DNA of 50,379 nucleotides from Gloeomargarita sp. SKYG116 (GTDB lineage Bacteria; Cyanobacteriota; Cyanobacteriia; Gloeomargaritales; Gloeomargaritaceae): assembly GCA_025056115.1 (NCBI GenBank), contig JANWVM010000015.1, positions 1 through 50,379 on the forward strand, in the 5' to 3' direction. How positions within the stretch are numbered: the first letter of the stretch is position 1; each line of letters begins with the position of its first letter. The position numbers and the translations under genes are program-made. Shown here one piece after another: positions 37,077 to 44,900 of the stretch. Under the pieces are notes generated by a model. It ran no database searches and had not been told where the DNA came from. It saw nothing but the letters and a program-made list of their open reading frames with translations.

Positions 37077-37190
37077 CTAGCGCCGGTCATCCACGGGAAC
37101 TGGCACAGGTTCAGGCTCGGGCTGAGGCCCCAACAGCATATCTAGCAGCCGACGTAACCACTCTCTCAGCTTAGCGAGGATGCTCTCCAT
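37077..37190 (-). CDS. 37-residue miniprotein upstream of aroQ
   Basis: An open frame from ATG 37190 to TAG at 37079-37077; the aroQ GTG follows with no base between. The product starts with an amphipathic, basic helix (MESILAKLREWLRRLLDML) and then a Pro/Glu/Val repeat (PQPEPEPVPVPV) and a short charged end. It has no signal and is too short for a membrane span, but the helix could lie on a membrane surface or bind a partner. The tight joint with aroQ and the composition unlike random sequence support a real gene. I do not know a named family. Confidence 0.55.
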   Translation of the reverse strand: MESILAKLREWLRRLLDMLLGPQPEPEPVPVPVDDRR

Positions 37191-37254
37191 AGATTCTTTC
37201 CTCAATCAACAGCCCGAAGCACTGGTATTTTTCATTATAGTCAACGGCTCAGAA

Positions 37255-37271
37255 GGTGTCAGGACGTCACC
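37255..37271. promoter_or_regulatory. Inverted repeat upstream of the adenylate cyclase gene
   Basis: GGTGTC and GTCACC (37255-37260, 37266-37271) are arms of a near-perfect palindrome around AGGAC, 56 bases before the cyclase start. It looks a little like a cAMP-receptor site (TGTGA/TCACA) but the spacing is five and not six, and one base per arm differs. A TATGAT at 37287-37292 could be a -10. This is a weak candidate. Confidence 0.25.
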
Positions 37272-37326
37272 CCTAGTCCCTTGGGCTATGATATGGGGGG
37301 AAACTTGGAACCCATCCAATAGGGGC

Positions 37327-38223
37327 ATGGAAAACGAGGCCACTATCCTGTTTGCCGACATTAGTGGCAGTACCAAACTCTATGAGACGCTGGGGGATGA
37401 AGCGGCCCTGGTGCTGGTCAGCGACTGTCTGCAGCTGCTTTATCAAATTGGGAAAAAATATCAAGGACAATTGGTCAAAACCATCGGCGATGAAATCATG
37501 TTGCGGTTCCCTAACCCCTCGTTAGCGGCGCAAGCTGCCTTTGAGATGCAGGACCAGGCCACCCAGTTTTTCTACAAGCGCAAAGTTGTTTCCGGCCTCA
37601 AGGTGGGACTTAATCATGGGGTGGTCATTGAACAGAACGATGGCGACGTGTTTGGGGACGCTGTGAATGTGGCTGCCCGCATGGTGCAACTGGCCAAGCG
37701 AAACCAAATCCTGGCCCCAGCCGCCACCGTACAGCAACTGGACCCGTCCCTGGCCCTGCAAAAGCGGCTCGTGGACCGGACAACCGTGCGCGGCAAAAGC
37801 GAACCCATCGAAGTGTACGAAATTGTGGTTCACCCCTCGGATGCCACCATTGTCGGTGTCAGTGCGACTTCGATACCGCCCACGCCGGTGGTGGCCCGCC
37901 TGCGCGTACAGTTCCAAGACCAGGTGTACTACCTCGATGAACAGCATCACACGCTGAGCCTAGGCCGGGCGCCAGATAACGATTTAGTGATTCGCTTTGA
38001 CCAGGTCTCGCGGCAGCACGGTCGGATCGAGTGGCGACGGGGGAAGTTCGTACTCGTGGACCAAAGCGCCAATGGCACCTATATCCACTCCGCTGGTCAA
38101 GCCCCCATCTATGTTCGGCGCGAAGAGTACACCTTAACCCATGAGGGCACGATTCACCCGGGCAGTCCCCAGGTGGAAGGTATTCACTACCAATGCTTAG
38201 TCGGTCCTCCTGTTCAGGCCTGA
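37327..38223 (+). CDS. Class III adenylate cyclase with C-terminal FHA domain
   Basis: A 298-residue soluble protein. The cyclase domain (residues 1-185) has all catalytic parts: metal-binding Asp 11 (FADISGST) and Asp 55 (KTIGDE), adenine-selecting Lys 51 and Asp 111 (FGDAVN), and transition-state Asn 114 and Arg 118 (NVAAR). So it should make cAMP. An FHA domain follows (about 210-270: LGRAPDNDLVI, VSRQHGRIEW, DQSANGTYI), which binds phosphothreonine peptides. The layout recalls Synechocystis Cya1 (Slr1991), reported to respond to inorganic carbon; that role here is by similarity. ATG 37327 has AGGGGC upstream. Its 3' end overlaps fpg by ten bases. Confidence 0.93.
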   Translation: MENEATILFADISGSTKLYETLGDEAALVLVSDCLQLLYQIGKKYQGQLVKTIGDEIMLRFPNPSLAAQAAFEMQDQATQFFYKRKVVSGLKVGLNHGVVIEQNDGDVFGDAVNVAARMVQLAKRNQILAPAATVQQLDPSLALQKRLVDRTTVRGKSEPIEVYEIVVHPSDATIVGVSATSIPPTPVVARLRVQFQDQVYYLDEQHHTLSLGRAPDNDLVIRFDQVSRQHGRIEWRRGKFVLVDQSANGTYIHSAGQAPIYVRREEYTLTHEGTIHPGSPQVEGIHYQCLVGPPVQA

Positions 38224-39035
38224 CAACGCGGGCACCAATGGCTGGAGCGTCCGGCTATTTTGGTGCGCTGGATTACTGTTCCACACACGCGACAGGGTTG
38301 ACCCGCCCGCCCATAGACCCACGCCTGGTCTAAGTAATGGCCGTTCATCCCCTGGATGTGACGAAAGTGGGAAAATGTCGTCCCGCCCAGTGCAATGCTG
38401 GTTTCTAGAACTTTGATGATGGCGTGCCGCAATTGCTCAACCCGCTGGGCAGACAGCTGGTTGCAGGGCGTCCGGGGATGAATGCCGCTGAGAAATAGAC
38501 TCTCATCTGCATAGATATTGCCCAAGCCAGCTATCCAGGTCTGGTCAAGCAACGCAGTTTTGATGGGACGAGAGGTGGACTGGCAACGGTGAAACAAGGC
38601 GGCTGTGGTACATTCCCAGGGTTCTGGCCCCAAGGGTTGCAATCCGGTCACCACCTCGGTAATCGCCTGCCCCGGCGGCACCCACCACCAGCGACCAAAC
38701 GTGCGTTGGTCCACAAAGCGCAATTCGGCGCCATTGTCAAAAAAAACTCGCGCCCGCGTATGCACAGCCAGGGGTTGGGAGTTGGTTATCCATAGCAACT
38801 GCCCGGTCATGCGCAAGTGAATCACCCAGTGACCGTCATTGGCTAATTGCCCAATCAGGTATTTTCCCCGCCGCCGCCACGCGCCAACTGTTTGCCCGCT
38901 GAGTCCCTGCTGCAAAAACCCAGGCGACCCCGCCACGCAGTCCGGGCGCAGGACCATCACATCGCTAATAACTAGGCCAGGAGTCAGGTTGTCTAACCCC
39001 CGGCGGACAATTTCAACTTCTGGGAGTTCCGGCAA
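38214..39035 (-). CDS. fpg: Formamidopyrimidine-DNA glycosylase
   Basis: This 273-residue base-excision enzyme removes 8-oxoguanine and FaPy bases. It must start with Pro after Met removal, and the frame shows PELPEVE directly after the TTG at 39035-39033, so TTG is the true start. Catalytic Glu 3 and the Lys/Arg core (residues about 55-60: RRRGKYLIG) are present, and a zinc finger closes the protein (CRVCGTVIQ..., then HWCPRCQ). It begins one base after the psaE stop, so the pair is one operon. psaE-fpg linkage is known in Synechococcus elongatus, where Fpg matters under high light. Confidence 0.96.
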   Translation of the reverse strand: MPELPEVEIVRRGLDNLTPGLVISDVMVLRPDCVAGSPGFLQQGLSGQTVGAWRRRGKYLIGQLANDGHWVIHLRMTGQLLWITNSQPLAVHTRARVFFDNGAELRFVDQRTFGRWWWVPPGQAITEVVTGLQPLGPEPWECTTAALFHRCQSTSRPIKTALLDQTWIAGLGNIYADESLFLSGIHPRTPCNQLSAQRVEQLRHAIIKVLETSIALGGTTFSHFRHIQGMNGHYLDQAWVYGRAGQPCRVCGTVIQRTKIAGRSSHWCPRCQA

Positions 39036-39036
39036 A

Positions 39037-39276
39037 CTATTTCCCTTTCTTCGGCGGCGGTTCGACTTCCACCAGTTCATCCAAGGCGAAGTTATTGGTG
39101 GCGACCCCGCCTTGCTCACCGCTGTAGCCGGTGTAATTCACCTTGTCAAAGCGCACAATCACCGGATACTTGATGTTGCCGCCGCTTTGGTCAATTGAAG
39201 CTACCGTACCCACATCCTGGTACCAGTAGGACTCCTTGCGCAAAATCCGTACCTTTGAACCCCGTTGGATCATCAC
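39037..39276 (-). CDS. psaE: Photosystem I subunit IV PsaE
   Basis: The 79-residue protein on the cytoplasmic side of photosystem I helps ferredoxin docking and cyclic electron flow. Its five-strand SH3-like fold shows as [58 protein letters not shown]. The C-terminal VEPPPKKGK is a short basic tail. A strong GGAGG site lies five bases before ATG 39276; ATG 39273 is also possible. A ferredoxin gene ends 76 bases upstream and fpg begins one base downstream. Confidence 0.97.
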   Translation of the reverse strand: MMIQRGSKVRILRKESYWYQDVGTVASIDQSGGNIKYPVIVRFDKVNYTGYSGEQGGVATNNFALDELVEVEPPPKKGK

Positions 39277-39352
39277 GTCCTCCCATACACAGGCTGTTTT
39301 TTAGCTTATCGCCAGCGCCGCTCTCGCGCCACCTCCCCGGTGCTAAGAATTA

Positions 39353-39607
39353 TTACCAAGCCGGGTCGCAGTAGAGATGAACGGTCACGTAAGGCACCCC
39401 CGCCGGAATGCTGGCCAGACAGGCTTGTACGGTTTCGGGTTCTGGGGTTGCCGCCGATTCCCAATCCACGACACAGGCGTAACAAGCCCCGATCAAACAC
39501 CCCGTCGGAATCACCACCCCAGCCCGCCGTGCCACCTGCAGCAACGGTTCGCCTGCGGTTGCCATGACGGTCACATCATCAGGTAAAAAACGTACTTCAA
39601 CTGCCAT
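39353..39607 (-). CDS. Small 2Fe-2S ferredoxin-like protein
   Basis: An 84-residue protein with plant-type ferredoxin features. Cys 37, 42 and 45 form the C-x4-C-x2-C loop (GCLIGACYAC), and a fourth ligand is Cys 63 (VQAC) or Cys 80. The N-terminal strands VEVRFLPDDVTV and LLQVARRAGV match the beta-grasp fold. It is shorter than photosynthetic PetF, so another electron partner is likely. ATG 39607 is preferred; ATG 39622 would add five residues. It is upstream of psaE on the same strand, whose product docks ferredoxin. Confidence 0.85.
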   Translation of the reverse strand: MAVEVRFLPDDVTVMATAGEPLLQVARRAGVVIPTGCLIGACYACVVDWESAATPEPETVQACLASIPAGVPYVTVHLYCDPAW

Positions 39608-39671
39608 GCGCCGGCCAATCACTGGGGATAGTTCGCTTCTATTTTAGGCATTGTGACCTGGCGATGGGGCT

Positions 39672-39699
39672 TTGCAAGACCACCGAAGTCCACTATAGT
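39672..39699 (+). promoter_or_regulatory. Sigma70-type promoter for the exported protein gene
   Basis: TTGCAA (39672-39677) and TATAGT (39694-39699) are spaced by 16 bases and lie 46 bases before the start of the gene at 39746. The -10 is inside the palindrome CACTATAGTG. The following leader holds GAGGAG as ribosome site. Confidence 0.55.
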
Positions 39700-39745
39700 G
39701 AAGACAGAGGTTTGCGGGACACTTTTCTTTTGAGGAGTGAATTTG

Positions 39746-40261
39746 ATGATGAAACGATTACTGATGCTAGCGGTCGGTGGTTTAGTATTGGGCGCAGCCA
39801 CACCGGCGCGGGCTGACTTTTTCAGAATCTATCCCAATGGCTACCCCCATTTCACGGCTGGCCCCAATACGTTGCCCCTGCAACGACTGTACAACGAGGT
39901 CTATTTCGGGAACACGGGGGGTTATTATTACCAATCCTGGCTGGCAGGGCAGGCCCAGACACTGTTTAACCTGCATATTGGCCGCTTGAAAACAACGCCC
40001 GGTGGCCCAGAAATTGCGATACAGACCGATAGCCGTAACCTGTCCGAGTTGAATGTCAATATCATGGACATTCAGGGGCAGATTCCGGGACCCACCTACC
40101 GCGTGCAAGATTTCCCGAATCCCTACACATCCTCGTTGTTTGACTTGAACTGCCGGCCAGTGACCCGACCGGAGTGTGCCCGAGATGGGGTGTTCTATCC
40201 ACCGACGCCACCTGTGGAACCGCCATTTGCACCGCCAGCGCCGATTCGCGGTCGGGGTTAA
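39746..40261 (+). CDS. Exported protein of unknown function, Pro-rich end
   Basis: The 171-residue protein has a signal peptide (MMKRLLMLAVGGLVLGAATPARA, cut near residue 24) and a mature part with many Tyr, Pro and Asn (FFRIYPNGYPHF, GNTGGYYYQSW, GGPEIAIQTDSRNLSELN). Two Cys (LNCRPVTRPECARD) near the end might form a disulfide. The last ~30 residues are Pro-rich (PPTPPVEPPFAPPAPIRG), so disordered. No domain is known to me. ATG 39746 has GAGGAG eight bases before it, and a good promoter lies upstream. A GTG at 39737 lies inside the ribosome site. Its stop shares TTAA with the opposite gene. Confidence 0.75.
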   Translation: MMKRLLMLAVGGLVLGAATPARADFFRIYPNGYPHFTAGPNTLPLQRLYNEVYFGNTGGYYYQSWLAGQAQTLFNLHIGRLKTTPGGPEIAIQTDSRNLSELNVNIMDIQGQIPGPTYRVQDFPNPYTSSLFDLNCRPVTRPECARDGVFYPPTPPVEPPFAPPAPIRGRG

Positions 40262-40548
40262 ATTTCACCTGTCACCTCTGTTTCCGATTCCAGTTCACTC
40301 CTCACGTCCCCCCATTTCAGAAAAGCTGCCTCAGGACCCTGCTCGCGCCGTTTTTTGCTGTCTTGCTCAAACCAGGCAATGATCTGGGTAGGGGTTAACT
40401 GTTCCACTGGCACCTGGTAACAACGGGCGATGTGAATCAACAAGCGCAGGGAGGAAATGGTCAGGCGGGTGAGAAATTTCTCGTGGGAGGATAACAGCGC
40501 CGCATCAACTTGGGCCGCTTCTTCCCGCGTCAAGAACGTATCACTCAT
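40258..40548 (-). CDS. Small conserved cyanobacterial protein linked to prxQ
   Basis: A 96-residue acidic protein, probably all helix in its first two thirds (FLTREEAAQVDAALL, EKFLTRLTISSLRLLIHIA, LTPTQIIAWFEQDSKKR), with a Glu-rich end. It has no signal or membrane span. The start overlaps the stop of prxQ by ATGA, so it is made with the peroxiredoxin. Similar short proteins occur in cyanobacteria, but I recall no known function. The stop is shared with the exported protein gene on the other strand. Confidence 0.68.
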   Translation of the reverse strand: MSDTFLTREEAAQVDAALLSSHEKFLTRLTISSLRLLIHIARCYQVPVEQLTPTQIIAWFEQDSKKRREQGPEAAFLKWGDVRSELESETEVTGEI

Positions 40549-41003
40549 GGCGTCGCTGCTTTGATGGTCGCCAAGGCTTTGTCCACGTGAGCGCGAAAGT
40601 TGAACTGGGAATCAAACACCAACCGGACGATTCCCTCTGGGTCAATCACGTAGGTGACGCGCCCCGGAATTAACCCGAAGGTAGCGGGTACGCCATAGGT
40701 GCGCCGTAGTTGGTTGCCGGCATCGCTGAGCAGGATAAATGGCAGATTGTACTTTTGCTTGAATTGCTGGTGACTTGGGGTGTCATCGCCACTGACGCCA
40801 ATGACTACTGCGCCGGCGGCTCGGAAGGCCTCATAGCTGTCTCGAAAGGCACAGGCTTCCGCGGTACAACCAGGGGTGTCGTCCTTGGGGTAGAAGTACA
40901 AGACCACCCACTGCCCCCGAAACTGGGAGAGACGAACTAACTGCCCCTCCGTATCCGGGAGTTGAAAATCCGGTGCAGGCATGCCTTCTTTGACGGGAGC
41001 CAT
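40545..41003 (-). CDS. prxQ: Thioredoxin-dependent peroxiredoxin PrxQ/BCP type
   Basis: The 152-residue enzyme reduces hydrogen peroxide and organic peroxides. The peroxidatic Cys 46 (PGCTAEAC) and resolving Cys 51 form the PrxQ/BCP pair on one helix, and FYPKDDTPGCT with the later GVPATFGLIPGRVTYVIDPEG pattern is typical. The electron source is thioredoxin. In cyanobacteria these enzymes guard against oxidative damage from photosynthesis. TATACT at 41034-41039 on this strand could be a -10. The next gene overlaps its stop by four bases. Confidence 0.94.
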   Translation of the reverse strand: MAPVKEGMPAPDFQLPDTEGQLVRLSQFRGQWVVLYFYPKDDTPGCTAEACAFRDSYEAFRAAGAVVIGVSGDDTPSHQQFKQKYNLPFILLSDAGNQLRRTYGVPATFGLIPGRVTYVIDPEGIVRLVFDSQFNFRAHVDKALATIKAATP

Positions 41004-41074
41004 GACGGAAGTTAAGAATTATGACTTGCTTCTAGTATAGACATGGCCCAGCCGGTCGCGATGGTGGAGCCGTG

Positions 41075-41095
41075 AGCAACGCTTTAGACGTTGCT
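41075..41095. other. Perfect 7-bp inverted repeat between petJ and prxQ
   Basis: AGCAACG (41075-41081) and CGTTGCT (41089-41095) are exact reverse complements around CTTTAGA. No T-run follows on either side, so it is not a standard terminator. It lies about 72 bases before the prxQ start and 90 bases after the petJ stop, so it could be an operator for prxQ or an RNA-stabilising hairpin. Confidence 0.4.
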
Positions 41096-41187
41096 TTGCC
41101 AAGACTAGCAAAACTCGGAGAGATCAGCTTTTTCAACGGGGTGAGGCCATCTCCCAACTGGGAACATGAACCCCTCCCCGCTGAGCG

Positions 41188-41514
41188 TTACCAGCCCTTT
41201 TCTGCCTGGTCCAGCACGTAGTAGGCCACGTCTTCGATGTCGGTGGGACTCAGTCGCCCCTTGAACGCCGGCATGGCGTTTTTCCCGTTGGTGACCTGGT
41301 AAATAATCGCCTGTAAGTCCATGCCGTATTTTTCTAGGTCTTCTTTTTTCAAGGATTTACTGGCCACCACCACATTACGACCTCCGGCATGACAAGCCGC
41401 ACAGTTGGCCCCAAACACCTTGGCTCCGTGGGCTAGGTCTGCTGCTTGGGCCGGCATCACCCAAGTGACTAGCGCCAATACACAGGTCAGGATGATAGTC
41501 AACAAGGCACGCAT
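41188..41514 (-). CDS. petJ: Cytochrome c6
   Basis: This 108-residue protein is the soluble electron carrier from cytochrome b6f to photosystem I in the lumen. A signal peptide ends at [10 protein letters not shown] (cut after residue 24). The haem motif is CAACH (38-42) and the Met ligand lies in [25 protein letters not shown]. Mature size is about 84 residues, normal. The start ATG 41514 has GAGGGGAAC before it. In many cyanobacteria petJ is repressed by copper, when plastocyanin takes over; no operator is recognised here, so this is not claimed. Confidence 0.95.
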   Translation of the reverse strand: MRALLTIILTCVLALVTWVMPAQAADLAHGAKVFGANCAACHAGGRNVVVASKSLKKEDLEKYGMDLQAIIYQVTNGKNAMPAFKGRLSPTDIEDVAYYVLDQAEKGW

Positions 41515-41650
41515 GTTCCCCTCGCTTGCATATAGACTGAGATGTGGACAAAATATCCCTCATGTATCCTACAGAATCTTTTTACCCCCGTCCCACAAAC
41601 TTTAGCAGATGTTTAGAAATGTTACGGTTGCGAGGGTATAGGGGATAGCG

Positions 41651-42742
41651 ATGTTGAAGGCTGGAATTGTCGGGTTGCCGAATGTGGGCAAGTCCACGCT
41701 GTTCAATGCCCTGGTGGAAAACGCCAAGGCGGACGCCCAGAATTATCCGTTTTGTACGATTGAGCCGAACCGGGGGGTGGTGAATGTCCCCGACGAGCGA
41801 CTGGCAGTGCTGGCGAAGCTGTCCCGGTCTCGCCAGATCGTGCCCACGCAGATTGAATTTGTAGATATTGCGGGACTGGTGGAGGGGGCTAGTCGGGGAG
41901 CAGGCCGGGGCAATCAATTCCTCTCCCATATCCGCCAGGTGGATGCCATCGTGCATGTGGTGCGCTGTTTCGACGACCCGGATATTGTCCATGTCAGCGG
42001 CTCGGTGGACCCAGTGCGGGACATTCAGGTCATCAACCTCGAGCTGGCTCTGGCCGACCTGGAGCAGGTGGAACGCCGGCGGGAGAAGCAGAAGCGGTTG
42101 GCCCGCACCCAAAAAGAGGCCCAAGCCGAAGTCGCCTTGCTGGAGGAGGTGGCAGCCGCTCTCAATGAAGGGAAACTGGTGCGACAGATGCCCCTGAACG
42201 AGGAGCAGCGGGCGATCTTGCGGCCTTTGGATTTGCTCACCGCCAAACCCATGATCTACGCGGTCAACGTCAGCGAAGCGGATTTGGCGACGGGGAATGC
42301 CTGGACTGCCCAAGTGGAAGCCCTCGCCCAGCAGGAGCAGACTAAGGTCGTGCGAGTGTCCGCGCAAGTCGAGGCGGAGTTGACCGAGTTGCCGCCGGAG
42401 GAACGGGCCGCCTACCTGGCCAGCTTGGGGGTGACGGAAGGCGGACTCAAATCCCTGATCCGCGCCACCTACGACTTGCTGGGATTGCGCACCTTCCTGA
42501 CGACCGGGGAGACGGAAACGCGCGCCTGGACCATCAAAGCGGGAACGTTAGCGCCCCAAGCCGCCGGGGTCATCCACTCGGATTTTGAGCGGGGGTTTAT
42601 CCGGGCCGAAACCATCAGTTATGAGGATCTGGTGCGCGCAGGTTCGCTGGCAGCCGCCCGGGAACAGGGCTTGGTCCGTAGCGAGGGCAAGGATTACGTG
42701 GTGCAAGAGGGGGATGTGATGGTTTTCCGGTTCAACGTCTAG
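41651..42742 (+). CDS. ychF: Redox-regulated ATPase YchF
   Basis: A 363-residue Obg-family P-loop protein. GLPNVGKS (residues 8-15) is the P-loop, [14 protein letters not shown] is switch II/G3, and the G4 motif is NVSE instead of NKxD, the change that gives ATP rather than GTP preference. The C-terminal TGS domain ([42 protein letters not shown]) is intact. YchF binds ribosomes and acts in translation and stress response. Its stop shares CTAG with the convergent HyuA-like gene. Confidence 0.96.
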   Translation: MLKAGIVGLPNVGKSTLFNALVENAKADAQNYPFCTIEPNRGVVNVPDERLAVLAKLSRSRQIVPTQIEFVDIAGLVEGASRGAGRGNQFLSHIRQVDAIVHVVRCFDDPDIVHVSGSVDPVRDIQVINLELALADLEQVERRREKQKRLARTQKEAQAEVALLEEVAAALNEGKLVRQMPLNEEQRAILRPLDLLTAKPMIYAVNVSEADLATGNAWTAQVEALAQQEQTKVVRVSAQVEAELTELPPEERAAYLASLGVTEGGLKSLIRATYDLLGLRTFLTTGETETRAWTIKAGTLAPQAAGVIHSDFERGFIRAETISYEDLVRAGSLAAAREQGLVRSEGKDYVVQEGDVMVFRFNV

Positions 42743-44844
42743 AGTCGCACCTCTAACAAGGCAATCACCGTCTGCTCGGGCGGTTCGGTTGCCAGTTCCA
42801 TTTGCAGAAAAGCGAGTACCTGCTCCGGCGTGATGAGACCCGAACAATCCACTAGCCGTTCCGGCAACACTAGCCACAGGACCGGGTACAATTCGCCGCC
42901 GTCGCCGTAGGTCTTGTGGGTTTGGCACCAAGTGGTTAGGTGGTGGCCAATGGCAGCCACAGTACTCTGGTACACCACGGCCCGCCGCAGGGAGAGCTGC
43001 ACGACGCCGTTTTTCTGCATCACCCGCAGGGGCCGGTAGGGAGAACGGCCGGTTTTTTGGTAGAGGCTGTAGCGCCCCAATTCCGCCACCTCTTGCACGT
43101 GGGTCAGTCCGCATCCCATCGCCTGAGCCGCCAGTTGCCGGCGTTCCTGGGCATCGAGTGCTGACTGGGCTGATGGGGTTTGCATCTCCAGCGCGCCGCT
43201 GGCAGTTGCCGTCACTTTTTGTTGCCGCTGGTCCACCTGCACCCGCACCTGAATCGTGGCTGGATGGGCACCCATGCGTTTGACGGCTTGCACCACTGCT
43301 TGTCGCAGTTGTTGAATCTCGGCTGGCGTTGGATTAACCACGCTGCGCTCGATGGTTTCCTGGAGCAGCCCCAGGGCCACCCCAATCGCCGCAATCACTT
43401 CCGCATCCGGCGCCAGCCAGTAACGCACCCCTAGCCGCTGGGCAACATAGGGCACCAATGCCGCCGCACCGCCGCCCCCACCCACCAGAACCACCGTGCG
43501 CCGCTCCAATTCGTACTCGGCCAGCAAGCGCTCGATCACCTGCTGTACCTTGCGACTGGCAATATGTAAAACCCGTTCTGCTAAGGCCGTCGGTGTCATC
43601 CCCATATCGGCAGCTAACCAAGACACCAGGGTTTTGGCACCGGCTGGCAGCACCCTGTCGTCCCGCCCATCCAAGACCATAGCTGCATCAGTGGGGGTAA
43701 AGGTCCAGGTCGGCTGCCCGTGTTGAGCAATCGCCAGGTAGCCCTGTCGGGAGAAAGTTTGTCGTTGCAGGTGCGCCGGGTCTGGCTGGCAGTCAGTAAA
43801 GCTGAAGTAGTGCAAGTCAGCGATATGGGCACTGCGGGGACCGACATCCACGACCTGTTTGCCGCGCAGCCGGGGCACGGACCCACCCGCAACCCCCAGC
43901 GTGCGAATATCCAACGCGCGCAGGTAGAGACGTTTGCCGGCTACTTCTGCCGTTTTTACTTGGGGACGGCCCTGCACAATCACCGAAATATCGGTACTGG
44001 TGCCCCCTACGTCCAAAAACACGCCGTCGGAGACCTGGGCGTAGCTCAAGGCAGCAGCGACACCCGCAGCCGGGCCAGACAGGATAGTTAAAATCGGGCG
44101 CTGGCGCATTTCCGCAATGCTCATGATGCCGCCGTCACTACGCATGACCATCACTGGCGCTGTGATCCCCGCCGCTCGCACCGCCTGTTCGGTGGCCTCT
44201 GCCGTCGCCAGCATCCGGGGCAAAATGGCGGCGTTGATGACGGCAGTGCGGGTGCGCAATCCCAAACCATACAGTTGGGAAAGTTCACAGCCGGCTGTCG
44301 CCAAATACCCCTGCTGCCGCAGCCAGGTAACCACCTGTTGTTCTGGTTCCGGGTCATCCACCGCAAAGGCGCTGCTGACGGCAAACACCTCCGCCCCTGC
44401 TTGTCGTAATCGGGCGACCAAGCGGTCTAAATCCTCCATGTTCACGCCGCCATCTGTACACAGCCAGCCGTGGCGTGTAGGGAGCCATTGACCGGGCGCG
44501 AGTTCAATGTCGGAAATGCGGGTTTGCATCTGGGTCACCCACCCCAACAGGCGACTGCTCAAGGCAATAATACCGACGGTGGCGACGTCGCCTTCTAGGA
44601 GCGCATTGGTGGCTTGCGTGGTGCTATGGGCAATCAGTTGAATTTGGGCTGGGGAGAGTCCTGTCGCCCGCAACAATTCGTGCAGGGCTTGAACGACACC
44701 CGCTGCGACTCCGATTTCAGCGCGATGGGTGGTTGGGACGCGCACTTTGCCCAACAACCGGTGGGTTTGGGTATCAATAGCAACCGCATGGGTAAAGGTC
44801 CCGCCCACATCAATCCCCACTTTGACGCCCGTGGCTGCTGTCAT
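42739..44844 (-). CDS. Hydantoinase/oxoprolinase family protein (HyuA-like)
   Basis: The 701-residue protein has the actin-like ATPase fold of the HyuA side of ATP-dependent 5-oxoprolinases, hydantoinases and acetone carboxylases. Clear blocks are IDVGGTFTHAVAID (residues 11-24), HSTTQATNALLEG, the middle LDVGGTSTDISVIVQGRP (about 285-300) and VVLVGGGGGAAALVPYVAQRLG. The length is normal for HyuA alone. The HyuB partner that would share the reaction is not next to it, unlike most members, so its substrate is unclear. ATG 44844. It is divergent from the zinc-ribbon gene with a 56-base gap. Confidence 0.88.
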   Translation of the reverse strand: MTAATGVKVGIDVGGTFTHAVAIDTQTHRLLGKVRVPTTHRAEIGVAAGVVQALHELLRATGLSPAQIQLIAHSTTQATNALLEGDVATVGIIALSSRLLGWVTQMQTRISDIELAPGQWLPTRHGWLCTDGGVNMEDLDRLVARLRQAGAEVFAVSSAFAVDDPEPEQQVVTWLRQQGYLATAGCELSQLYGLGLRTRTAVINAAILPRMLATAEATEQAVRAAGITAPVMVMRSDGGIMSIAEMRQRPILTILSGPAAGVAAALSYAQVSDGVFLDVGGTSTDISVIVQGRPQVKTAEVAGKRLYLRALDIRTLGVAGGSVPRLRGKQVVDVGPRSAHIADLHYFSFTDCQPDPAHLQRQTFSRQGYLAIAQHGQPTWTFTPTDAAMVLDGRDDRVLPAGAKTLVSWLAADMGMTPTALAERVLHIASRKVQQVIERLLAEYELERRTVVLVGGGGGAAALVPYVAQRLGVRYWLAPDAEVIAAIGVALGLLQETIERSVVNPTPAEIQQLRQAVVQAVKRMGAHPATIQVRVQVDQRQQKVTATASGALEMQTPSAQSALDAQERRQLAAQAMGCGLTHVQEVAELGRYSLYQKTGRSPYRPLRVMQKNGVVQLSLRRAVVYQSTVAAIGHHLTTWCQTHKTYGDGGELYPVLWLVLPERLVDCSGLITPEQVLAFLQMELATEPPEQTVIALLEVRL

Positions 44845-44900
44845 GCCCCTCCCTTGGCAAAGATGCTTACAATGATGTTATCGGGAAAGGAACCAATCCG

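Noticed and set aside
37255-37271. A confident cAMP-receptor (SyCRP1) site before the cyclase gene
   Set aside because: The arms have one mismatch each and the spacer is five, not six. It is kept only as a weak inverted repeat.
40300-40320. A CACTCCTCAC sequence like the core of the cyanobacterial small RNA Yfr1
   Set aside because: It is inside the coding region of the small gene at 40258-40548, and there is no flanking stem-loop or terminator.
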